NCBI GenBank assembly: GCA_905235755.1
Contig: CAJONA010000084.1
Location: forward strand, 1 to 5,409
Length of the DNA stretch: 5,409 nucleotides
Direction: 5' to 3'
Source of the DNA: an uncultured Clostridia bacterium
Lineage (GTDB): Bacteria; Bacillota; Clostridia; Oscillospirales; CAG-272
In this document: positions 1 through 5,335 of the stretch, piece after piece
Layout of the letters: each line of letters begins with the position of its first letter
How positions within the stretch are numbered: position 1 is the first letter of the stretch
Made by a program: the position numbers and the translations under genes
The notes under the pieces: model-generated
What the model saw: the letters and a program-made list of their open reading frames with translations, nothing else
Database searches by the model: none
Told to the model about the DNA's origin: nothing

Positions 1-326
1 ATCTCTCGGAGGACTGGGTGGGATATTCGACGCGCTACGGCGACTCGGTCGGCGATTTCAGCCCGCTGTCGCACCTTGTGGTGCGCGAGGTCAGAGAGAT
101 AGGCCGCTATCTCGGACTGCCGCGAGAGCTTGTCGATAAGGTGCCGTCGGACGGTCTTTGCGGCAAGACGGACGAGGATAACCTCGGCTTCACATACGCG
201 GAGCTCGACAGATATATACGCGAGGGCGTCATCGACGATCCCGAAACAAAGGAGCTCATCGACAAAAAGCACGCGCAGAACGCGTTCAAACTCGAACTGA
301 TGCCGAGCTTTGTGCCGAATTTATAA
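1..326 (+). CDS. nadE: NAD(+) synthase, C-terminal part (5' end outside window)
   Basis: This enzyme amidates nicotinic acid adenine dinucleotide to NAD+ using ATP, the last step of NAD synthesis in the cytoplasm. About 107 residues are visible, read in the frame that starts at base 3. The piece opens with LSEDWVGYSTRYGDS, followed by GDFSPL, then PSDGLCGKTDEDNLGFTY, the conserved C-terminal substrate-binding region of bacterial NAD synthases. It ends with LMPSFVPNL and a TAA stop. A GTG at 18 is internal, because the conserved frame continues upstream of it without a break, so it is not a start. The sequence looks like the short, ammonia-dependent clostridial form. A glutamine-dependent form cannot be excluded because the N-terminus lies outside the window. 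It converges on guaA across a shared terminator. Confidence 0.95.
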   Translation, partial: LSEDWVGYSTRYGDSVGDFSPLSHLVVREVREIGRYLGLPRELVDKVPSDGLCGKTDEDNLGFTYAELDRYIREGVIDDPETKELIDKKHAQNAFKLELMPSFVPNL

Positions 327-364
327 AAATAAAAATCCTTGCCTCGCGGCAAGGATTTTTATTT
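327..364. terminator. Bidirectional Rho-independent terminator between nadE and guaA
   Basis: A perfect inverted repeat has arms at 327-343 and 348-364 (17 bp, core AAAAATCCTTGCC / GGCAAGGATTTTT) around the 4-nt loop TCGC. The A-run on one side becomes a U-run on the other, so it can terminate transcripts from both directions. It begins immediately after the nadE stop codon, and its left-pointing side overlaps the guaA stop codon by two bases. Confidence 0.93.
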
Positions 365-2237
365 ACTCCCACTCGACCGTCGCGGGCGGTTTGCCCGTTA
401 CGTCGTAGAATATCATGCTTATTTTATCTCCGACCGCCGCCTTTATTTCATCGACTGTGTTTTTCAATGCGTCGATCGTAAAGTCGACGCCCGGCATCGC
501 CGAGCTTGCAGTCATAAAGTCGCTCGTCAGCACGGCACGAATGGCGCACGAATATTTTTTGCCCTTGTCGACCGACATCGGGAAGAGGACCGCGAAGCAC
601 TGCGCTATTCTCTTGTTCATTATGTTTTTCGTCACTATCGCGTCGATCTCACGAAGAAGATCAGCCGTTTCGCGGCAGATGTGCATACCTGCGCACTCTA
701 CGCCGTCCGCGTCGTGCGCTCCGTCGGACACGCAGTATGCGACGCGGTTGATATAGTCGAATTTATTCGGTATCTCGCGCGCGATCTTCGATATCATATC
801 AAAATCCGCGCCGTCGATGCCGCCGCCGTAAAGCGTCGAGAGCGTCTTGTATGAACGGTTGTCGCCCTGCACGCCGACCGATTTCACCGGTCCGAGCCTG
901 ACTGTCAGCGAGCCGCCGCTCTCACTTTCGACGAATTTTTCGACAGCTTCGACTTTTTCCCTCGGCTGATCCGGAATGGCGCCGTCGCAGCATATCAGCC
1001 GCACGCCGAGTCCCGGACCGGGGAACGGCTGGCGTGACGCTATCTCCTCATCGAGTCCGAGAAGGCGTGCCACCTGACGCACCTCGTCTTTGTGCCAGTC
1101 CCAGTTCGTTTCGATGACGTGTCCGCGGTCGCGCAGCGCGCGTATGATGTCGACGTCGTTGTGGTGCTTTTTTATCTTGTGCGCGTACCCGGAAACGTCG
1201 GGATTGCCCGATTCTATCAGGTCGGGACGGAGCGTTCCCTGCGCCAGATAAGCCGTCTCAAAATCCAAGTTGATTTCCTTCGCCGCCTTATTTGTGACGT
1301 CGAAGAACATATACCCGATTATGTCGCGTTTTTGCTCGGGATCCGTCGTGTTTGAAAGTGTGTCGTAATGCACGCCGTCGATGTCGAGAGCCGTATTGAA
1401 AAATTCGTTTTCCGCGTTGATGCGGCGCATCTGCGTAAGTCCGAGCTTGTACAGATTTGCGCAGATGAGATCGCTCTCGTTCTTGCGCATAAGACCGTGA
1501 TCGATATGTATCGCATATACCTGCTCCGGTTTCAGCGCACGCACGAGCAGCGCCGCCGTCACGGCGGAATCGACGCCGCCCGACACGAGCACGATGACCT
1601 TTCCGTCGCCGACGCGTTCGCGTATCATTTTTACCGACGTCTCGATCCTGTCTTCAAGTGCGTAGACCTCTTTCAGTCCGCATATGCCGCGCAGGAAATT
1701 TTCGAGCATTTTCACGCCGTTTTCGCTCAGCTCTACCTCGGGGTGGAACTGCACGCCTACGATCTTTCGCTCGCTGTCGTATATCGCCGCTACGACGTCG
1801 CCCGTTTTGCCTACGCATTTAAACCCGTCTGCGAGCACTTTCACGGCGTCGCCGTGGCTCATCAGCACCTTTTGCGACGCGTCGAGCCCGTCAAAAAGCG
1901 GGCAAGATGTGTCTATCTCTATCTCCGTTTGACCGTATTCGGTCTTGACCTGCGGGAGTACTCTCCCGCCGAAATGCTCGTTTATCAGCTGCATCCCATA
2001 GCAGATGCCCAGTATCGGCTTGCCGATATCGAATATCGCGGCGTCGTATTTCGGGGCGCCCTCGCTCCATACGCTCGACGGCCCGCCGCTGAGGATGAGC
2101 GCCGAATAATCCTTTATTTTTTCAAGCTCTGCGCCGAGCGGCAATATGTCGGTATATACTCCGAGCTCTCTGACTTTGCGGTCGATGACTTTGGTGTACT
2201 GACCGCCGCAGTCGAGAATTGCGACTTTTTCTTTCAT
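363..2237 (-). CDS. guaA: GMP synthase (glutamine-hydrolysing), long form with duplicated dimerisation region
   Basis: This enzyme converts XMP to GMP with ATP and glutamine in cytoplasmic guanine nucleotide synthesis. The protein has 624 residues from the chosen ATG. Residues 1-190 are the class I glutamine amidotransferase domain, with nucleophile Cys79 in GICYGMQL and the His165/Glu167 pair in FHPEV. Residues 195-400 are the ATP-pyrophosphatase domain, with P-loop SGGVDS (219-224) and AQGTLRPDLIESG (332-344). Residues 405-624 are the dimerisation region, ending in GKPPATVEWE. Typical bacterial GuaA has about 510-525 residues; the extra length comes from two copies of the dimerisation unit (about 424-505 and 522-624), as in human GMPS. 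HHND (358-361) replaces the usual bacterial HHNVGG. A TTG start at 2258 is possible, but the ATG at 2237 has GAGGAA five to seven bases upstream and directly precedes the conserved KVAILDCGGQ. The gene has its own promoter and is convergent with nadE. Confidence 0.97.
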   Translation of the reverse strand: MKEKVAILDCGGQYTKVIDRKVRELGVYTDILPLGAELEKIKDYSALILSGGPSSVWSEGAPKYDAAIFDIGKPILGICYGMQLINEHFGGRVLPQVKTEYGQTEIEIDTSCPLFDGLDASQKVLMSHGDAVKVLADGFKCVGKTGDVVAAIYDSERKIVGVQFHPEVELSENGVKMLENFLRGICGLKEVYALEDRIETSVKMIRERVGDGKVIVLVSGGVDSAVTAALLVRALKPEQVYAIHIDHGLMRKNESDLICANLYKLGLTQMRRINAENEFFNTALDIDGVHYDTLSNTTDPEQKRDIIGYMFFDVTNKAAKEINLDFETAYLAQGTLRPDLIESGNPDVSGYAHKIKKHHNDVDIIRALRDRGHVIETNWDWHKDEVRQVARLLGLDEEIASRQPFPGPGLGVRLICCDGAIPDQPREKVEAVEKFVESESGGSLTVRLGPVKSVGVQGDNRSYKTLSTLYGGGIDGADFDMISKIAREIPNKFDYINRVAYCVSDGAHDADGVECAGMHICRETADLLREIDAIVTKNIMNKRIAQCFAVLFPMSVDKGKKYSCAIRAVLTSDFMTASSAMPGVDFTIDALKNTVDEIKAAVGDKISMIFYDVTGKPPATVEWE

Positions 2238-2240
2238 TTT

Positions 2241-2246
2241 TTCCTC
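2241..2246 (-). promoter_or_regulatory. guaA ribosome binding site
   Basis: On the minus strand GAGGAA lies just before the ATG at 2237, with five bases between GAGG and the start. This supports that ATG over the in-frame TTG at 2258, which would place this same Shine-Dalgarno sequence inside the coding region. Confidence 0.8.
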
Positions 2247-2273
2247 GCATGTATTCAATAAAATATGGAATAT

Positions 2274-2302
2274 ATTTTACTACAAAAAACGCTCTCTTGC
2301 AA
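2274..2302 (-). promoter_or_regulatory. guaA promoter, sigma-A type
   Basis: On the minus strand there is a -35 TTGCAA (2302-2297), a 17-bp spacer and a -10 TAAAAT (2279-2274). The predicted start is near 2267, giving a leader of only about 30 nt. That is too short for a purine riboswitch, so guanine control of this gene would have to act by another route, if it exists. Confidence 0.7.
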
Positions 2303-2349
2303 TATTAAAATCAAAAAACAGGCAAAAAAATTGCTTTTTGTCGAAGACG

Positions 2350-2378
2350 TTGTAATTGTTGATCAAAAATGATAAAAT
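2350..2378 (+). promoter_or_regulatory. Promoter of the sigma factor / membrane protein unit, sigma-A type
   Basis: A -35 TTGTAA (2350-2355), a 17-bp spacer and a -10 TAAAAT (2373-2378) are visible. Transcription would start near 2385, giving a leader of about 59 nt. The elements are of the housekeeping type. No ECF-type GGAAC...GTC pair is evident, so self-activation by the encoded sigma factor is not supported by what can be seen. Confidence 0.65.
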
Positions 2379-2390
2379 ATTTTCGAAAAT
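2379..2390. promoter_or_regulatory. Palindrome ATTTTCGAAAAT at the predicted transcription start
   Basis: This is a perfect 12-bp palindrome immediately downstream of the -10 box, covering the predicted start site. That position suits a repressor operator. It is AT-rich, in an AT-rich region, so chance occurrence is possible and no regulator is identified. Confidence 0.3.
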
Positions 2391-2412
2391 CTCAAATAAA
2401 AAGCCTTTTTCA

Positions 2413-2430
2413 TTCGTCTTAATATACGAA
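2413..2430 (+). other. Small leader inverted repeat before the sigma factor ribosome binding site
   Basis: TTCGT (2413-2417) and ACGAA (2426-2430) form a 5-bp stem with an 8-nt loop in the leader. It ends one base before the GGAGG Shine-Dalgarno (2432-2436). It may modulate ribosome access, but such a short stem is weak evidence. Confidence 0.25.
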
Positions 2431-2443
2431 CGGAGGAAGCACA

Positions 2444-2947
2444 ATGGATAAAAAGGAATTCAACGGCAAATTTGAGGCGATGTTGGCCGGCGACAAAGCC
2501 GCATTTGCGGATATTTACAACGATATGAAAACACCTGTGTTCACCGTTATCTACCGTATCGTCGGAACGCGCGACGACGCGGAAGACGTTATGCAGGATA
2601 TGTTTTTGCGCCTTTTGCGCCATAATATCACATCCCCTGTTCTCAATCCGCGCGCATATATTTTTATGATGGCGCACAACATGGCAGTTGACAAAGTGAG
2701 AAAGAAAGGCTTTGAAGAGCTGACCGACGACATCCCCGACTATAGCGATATGTCATATCGCTCATGCGTCAAGATGGACGTCGAGAGCGCGCTGGCGCGC
2801 CTTCCGCTCGAAGAGCGGGAGACGGTGGCGCTTCATCTTTCGGCGGGAATGAAATTCCGCGAGATAGCGAAAATACTGAATTTGCCGCTCGGCACAGTGT
2901 GTTCAAGATACAATTCCGCTTTGAAAAAACTGCGTCAAATGCTGTAA
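2444..2947 (+). CDS. ECF-like RNA polymerase sigma factor, sigma-70 family
   Basis: The 167-residue protein has the size and two-domain plan of extracytoplasmic-function sigma factors, which direct core RNA polymerase to a small regulon. Region 2 (about 18-88) contains DDAEDVMQDMFLRLLRH (44-60) and NPRAYIFMMAHNMAVDKVRKK from 68, the segments that bind core polymerase and the -10 element. After a linker of about 25 residues, region 4 (114-166) has LPLEERETVALHLSAGMKFR and a helix-turn-helix around 137-158 (EIAKILNLPLGTVCSRYNSA) for -35 binding. The start is well supported: GGAGG at 2432-2436 lies seven bases before the ATG. The gene ends in tandem stops TAA TAG. The next gene begins 21 bp downstream with its own strong ribosome binding site, so the two are probably co-transcribed. 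The target promoters cannot be read from this window. Confidence 0.93.
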   Translation: MDKKEFNGKFEAMLAGDKAAFADIYNDMKTPVFTVIYRIVGTRDDAEDVMQDMFLRLLRHNITSPVLNPRAYIFMMAHNMAVDKVRKKGFEELTDDIPDYSDMSYRSCVKMDVESALARLPLEERETVALHLSAGMKFREIAKILNLPLGTVCSRYNSALKKLRQML

Positions 2948-2968
2948 TAGCATAGAAAGGAGTTTTAT

Positions 2969-3841
2969 ATGAAGAAAATCATCTCATTATTTATAATGCT
3001 CGTGCTTGTCGTATCGGCGCTTTCGCTTTCCGCATTCGCGGCGGAGACGGAGGCGACCGACGGCGACGTGGCAAATATTACACTTGTCGGATCGGAAGGA
3101 TATAAAATCTACCGAGATTGGGAGGAAAACGGCTATCCCGACGACATCGGGGCAGTCATCGTCTCGTCTGACGGATACGATCCTTCGTCCGGAGTGACGA
3201 CGCTGTATAACAGATATATCATCTACGTCGTCAAAGGTACGAGCAGTGACAGAAAAGCAGAACTTCAAGAAATGATGGGCAGCCCGTATGTCACGTTCAG
3301 AGAGTGCACAATATCAAAAAACACGCAGAACGCCTACGTCGCGTCTTTGAGAGAACGCCTCGGCGAGCTTGTATACGAGATAGCGCCCACAGCGAACAAG
3401 GACGACCTGCTTATCACGCTGTATTATCCCGATGAAAACAACGATGAGATAAAGAGCATCATCGAAAGCGAGTTTCCGTATATTTTATCGTACTGCGAGT
3501 TAAGAGCGGGCGTCAATCCGAACGACCTTGACGCTGCTCTGGAGACTGGCTTAAGTACCTATTATAATTATGATCATAATTCAACTGACACAATCGGCGC
3601 CGCTCTGCAAAGCCCGATCTTGTTTATAACGATAGCGCTTGTCGTCGTCCTGACGGGCGCGCTGTTCTTCGTGCTTCGCCGTAAGAATGTCGCGCAAGGC
3701 GCCGAGACGCTCGCGCTGACAAACGGCGACACAGAGACGGTATCGACAACGCTCACAAAAAAAGAAGCGGAGAGGGAAGTGTCCGAAAGCACTTTGACGC
3801 CGTCGGATAAAGTTTTCGACGAGATAATGAAAAAACTCTGA
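2969..3841 (+). CDS. Unrecognised secreted single-pass membrane protein paired with the sigma factor
   Basis: I do not recognise the family of this 290-residue protein. It has a clear signal peptide (1-24; KK then a hydrophobic core, probable cleavage after AFA at 22-24). An extracellular region follows (about 25-210), then one transmembrane helix (about 214-236, stopped by RRK) and a charged cytoplasmic tail of about 54 residues ending DEIMKKL. The extracellular part appears to hold two related units: YIIYVV (83-88) leading to SPYVTFREC (105-113), and LLITLYY (147-153) leading to FPYILSYC (169-176). Each looks like strand-helix-strand and ends near one cysteine (C113, C176). AAAGGAG at 2956-2962 lies six bases before the ATG. 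Its place right after an ECF-like sigma gene suggests a sensor or anti-sigma role, which is inference: no zinc-binding anti-sigma motif is seen and the topology is reversed relative to classical anti-sigma factors. It could simply be a surface protein. Confidence 0.85.
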   Translation: MKKIISLFIMLVLVVSALSLSAFAAETEATDGDVANITLVGSEGYKIYRDWEENGYPDDIGAVIVSSDGYDPSSGVTTLYNRYIIYVVKGTSSDRKAELQEMMGSPYVTFRECTISKNTQNAYVASLRERLGELVYEIAPTANKDDLLITLYYPDENNDEIKSIIESEFPYILSYCELRAGVNPNDLDAALETGLSTYYNYDHNSTDTIGAALQSPILFITIALVVVLTGALFFVLRRKNVAQGAETLALTNGDTETVSTTLTKKEAEREVSESTLTPSDKVFDEIMKKL

Positions 3842-3847
3842 TATAAC

Positions 3848-3875
3848 AAAAAAACCGCCTGCCGGCGGTTTTTTT
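3848..3875. terminator. Bidirectional Rho-independent terminator between the membrane protein and permease genes
   Basis: A perfect 12-bp stem has arms at 3848-3859 (seven A then CCGCC) and 3864-3875 (GGCGG then seven T) around the loop TGCC. With an A-run on one side and a T-run on the other it can stop both convergent transcripts. It starts six bases after one stop codon and ends three bases before the other. Confidence 0.94.
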
Positions 3876-3878
3876 CAT

Positions 3879-4739
3879 TTAAAACGTTATTCCTATCGTA
3901 TCTATTATCACTCCCGACAGAACGCCTATGGCGTACAGCACGCCCGCAATGGCGAGCACCTGCTTTTTGTTCTTGTTCGAACGAAACAGCACGAAAAGTC
4001 CTATTCCGGCGCCGACGAGAAGCCCCGACATCATCACTCCCGGCGTTATGATGCCATTTATATACAGGTCGGTTATAACGACGGACGCGGCGCAGTTCGG
4101 TATCAGCCCGACAGCCGCCGAGATGAGCGAACCGACGACAGGCACGCTTATAAACAACGTCGATATCGTCTCTTTGCCGATCAGCCCGACGGCGAGATCG
4201 ACCGCAAATGAAAAGACGAAAATATATATTATTATCTCAACAAAATGGTGCAGGGCAGAGTGGAAAATGCCGTGTTCGCAGTGACAATGATCGTGTTCAC
4301 AAAGGTCGTGAATGTGCGAAAGATCTGTTTTCGGGCGCACGATGAGATCGATGATGACGCCTGCCGCGATGCCGATCAGCGCCTTTGTGCCGATTATTTT
4401 GAGTATCGTCAAGGCAGGTACGCCGCCCGAGATCATTATCGGCAGCATCTCGTCGGAGGTCGAGAGAAAAACGGCGAAAAGCGTTCCCACCGTTATGACG
4501 CCGCCGGCGTAAAGCCCCGAGCACGCCGCGGAAAATCCGCATTGAGGCACGCATCCGAGTAAACCGCCGATGACGGGACCGACGCGGCCTGAGCGCGTGA
4601 GCAGATCTTTCGTCTTGTCGCCCGCCTTGTGTTCGATAAGCTCCATCAATATATATATCACAAGCAAAAACGGCGCGACTTTCAGCGTGTCGAGCGCGCT
4701 GTCGATGAGCGCGTCGAGGAGAACTTCCCAAAAATTCAT
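3879..4739 (-). CDS. Polytopic heavy-metal permease (putative manganese / arsenic-efflux-like family)
   Basis: The 286-residue inner-membrane protein has about eight hydrophobic segments and resembles the clostridial group named putative manganese transporter or arsenic efflux protein (ArsP_2-like permeases). The assignment is from memory of the family, and the substrate is uncertain. Two related halves are visible: GCVPQCGFSAACSGLY with GGVITVGTL (62-87), and GLIPNCAASVVITDLY with NGIITPGVM (211-236). Both share PxC and LYxxGxIT. Between them is a loop (141-165) with nine His and three Cys, likely to bind metal. The ATG at 4739 has GGAGG (4750-4746) six bases upstream and overlaps the regulator's TGA stop as ATGA, implying translational coupling. 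An in-frame GTG at 4763 lies inside the regulator gene and lacks comparable support. The gene would be expressed from the fur-family promoter and ends at the shared terminator. Confidence 0.88.
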   Translation of the reverse strand: MNFWEVLLDALIDSALDTLKVAPFLLVIYILMELIEHKAGDKTKDLLTRSGRVGPVIGGLLGCVPQCGFSAACSGLYAGGVITVGTLFAVFLSTSDEMLPIMISGGVPALTILKIIGTKALIGIAAGVIIDLIVRPKTDLSHIHDLCEHDHCHCEHGIFHSALHHFVEIIIYIFVFSFAVDLAVGLIGKETISTLFISVPVVGSLISAAVGLIPNCAASVVITDLYINGIITPGVMMSGLLVGAGIGLFVLFRSNKNKKQVLAIAGVLYAIGVLSGVIIDTIGITF

Positions 4740-5134
4740 ATTTTGCCTCCGCAGTCGACGCACCTGCCGTAGAGTACCGACTTGCCGCTGTCGACGGCGA
4801 AGCCGTGCTCGTCAAAGATGTGGCGGATAAGCTCGTCGCTGAGCGCGCAACGCAGATGAACGACCTTGCCGCAGCCGACGCATTTTAAGTGAAAATGCTT
4901 GTCGCAGCCGAGGTCCCCGGCGTATTGATAGATGTACCCCTCGCCGCTCTGCCGTCTTTCGCGACGGACTGTGCCATCGCTGACGAGCGACGACAGTATG
5001 CGGTAAATACTGCTTTGTCCCGGCGCTTCGTCACCCATGGACTCGAATATGTCTTCGGCGGTAAGCTCTCTGTCGCTGTTCTTTTCAAGAAACGCCGAAA
5101 CGGCGCGCTTGCCTTTTGTGCTGTAATGTGCCAT
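4736..5134 (-). CDS. Fur-family metal-dependent transcriptional regulator
   Basis: The 132-residue protein has the usual length of Fur, Zur and PerR proteins, dimeric DNA-binding repressors whose metal occupancy controls metal or peroxide-stress genes. The N-terminal winged helix (about 5-70) contains LTAEDIFESM and the recognition helix SSIYRILSSLVSDGTVRR. The dimerisation domain has HFHLKC (80-85) and the structural zinc pairs CVGC (85-88) and CVDC (125-128). By alignment from memory to PerR, the regulatory ligands would be D74, H80 and H82. Glu23 sits where many relatives have His, and His93 where PerR and Fur have Asp or Glu; C77 and C96 are extra thiols near the site. I therefore do not assign Fur, Zur or PerR. 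CTCC at 5141-5144 (GGAG on the minus strand) lies six bases before the ATG. It is first in an operon with the permease and probably autoregulated through three Fur-box-like sites. Confidence 0.95.
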   Translation of the reverse strand: MAHYSTKGKRAVSAFLEKNSDRELTAEDIFESMGDEAPGQSSIYRILSSLVSDGTVRRERRQSGEGYIYQYAGDLGCDKHFHLKCVGCGKVVHLRCALSDELIRHIFDEHGFAVDSGKSVLYGRCVDCGGKI

Positions 5135-5148
5135 TTTTCACTCCGAAA

Positions 5149-5163
5149 TGAAAATTATTCTCA
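5149..5163. promoter_or_regulatory. Fur-box-like operator 1, in the leader
   Basis: TGAAAATTATTCTCA matches the 7-1-7 Fur consensus TGATAATNATTATCA at 12 of 14 fixed positions. It is flanked symmetrically, so that AAATGA (5146-5151) and TCATTT (5161-5166) form perfect outer arms centred on 5156. It lies downstream of the predicted transcription start, where bound repressor could block early elongation. Confidence 0.72.
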
Positions 5164-5172
5164 TTTTTAAAC

Positions 5173-5187
5173 CGAGAACGCTTCTCA
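5173..5187. promoter_or_regulatory. Fur-box-like operator 2, over the transcription start
   Basis: CGAGAACGCTTCTCA contains the perfect inverted repeat GAGAA-CGC-TTCTC (5174-5186), centred on 5180. It shares the core AAAATGAGA with operators 1 and 3 on the minus strand, and it touches the -10 box and the predicted start. A repressor here would directly exclude RNA polymerase. Confidence 0.62.
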
Positions 5188-5214
5188 TTTTACATGATTT
5201 TTTCACTTTGTCAA
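5187..5214 (-). promoter_or_regulatory. Promoter of the fur-family / permease operon
   Basis: On the minus strand a perfect -35 TTGACA (5214-5209), a 16-bp spacer and a -10 TAAAAT (5192-5187) are visible. Transcription should start near 5180, leaving a leader of about 46 nt. This is the strongest promoter match in the window, as expected for a gene that is held down by a repressor. Confidence 0.8.
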
Positions 5215-5222
5215 GAGGAAAA

Positions 5223-5237
5223 TGAAAAATGCTCTCA
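5223..5237. promoter_or_regulatory. Fur-box-like operator 3, upstream of -35
   Basis: TGAAAAATGCTCTCA is centred on 5230 and lies within perfect outer arms AAAATGA (5219-5225) and TCATTTT (5235-5241). The inner bases fit the Fur consensus less well than in operator 1. It sits nine bases upstream of the -35 box, so it could support cooperative binding or looping, or serve a gene beyond the window. Confidence 0.55.
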
Positions 5238-5241
5238 TTTT

Positions 5242-5335
5242 TGCGCGATTTTTTTCGCGCGAGCGCGGCAAGCTCGCGCCACATTGGCGCGCCGCGTTTT
5301 TCTCGCGCCCATCTTTTTCGCGCTGTGCGCGCAAG
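5242..5335. other. Non-coding GC-rich palindromic stretch with T-runs
   Basis: No credible gene is seen here. The segment is full of alternating CG/GC. It includes the stem GCGCGAGC / GCTCGCGC (5257-5264 with 5272-5279, loop of seven), a competing stem GCGCGA / TCGCGC (5243-5248 with 5255-5260) and the 8-bp palindrome GGCGCGCC (5286-5293). No stem is followed by a proper U-run in either direction, so it does not look like a terminator. Confidence 0.5.

Noticed and set aside
339..854. Open frame of 171 codons on the + strand opposite the 3' end of guaA
   Set aside because: It begins inside the terminator stem and is antisense to the conserved dimerisation region; it has no family features or ribosome binding site.
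1368..2261. Long open frame (297 codons) on the + strand opposite guaA
   Set aside because: It lies wholly antisense to a highly conserved enzyme, has no recognisable domain and is Tyr/Arg/His-rich as expected from the complement of this gene's codon usage.
2238..2273. Purine riboswitch ahead of guaA
   Set aside because: The predicted leader is only about 30 nt, far shorter than a purine aptamer, and no conserved aptamer sequence is seen.
2322..2339. Inverted repeat GCAA / TTGC followed by T-run in the divergent region
   Set aside because: The arms are four bases in a very AT-rich stretch, and the position between two promoters gives no transcript to terminate.
2398..2410. Terminator-like AAAAAGCCTTTTT in the sigma factor leader
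   Set aside because: The stem is only A-T pairs around a tiny loop and has no GC core, so it would not be stable.
4297..4815. Open frame of 172 codons on the - strand overlapping permease and regulator
   Set aside because: It is an Arg-rich out-of-frame shadow across two well-supported genes with an ATGA junction.
5135..5180. Manganese (yybP-ykoY) riboswitch ahead of the regulator-permease operon
   Set aside because: The leader of about 46 nt is too short for that aptamer and is largely taken up by a Fur-box-like palindrome.
5242..5335. Terminator for a gene to the right of the window
   Set aside because: The GC-rich stems here are not followed by a U-run in the minus-strand direction, so there is no intrinsic terminator signature.
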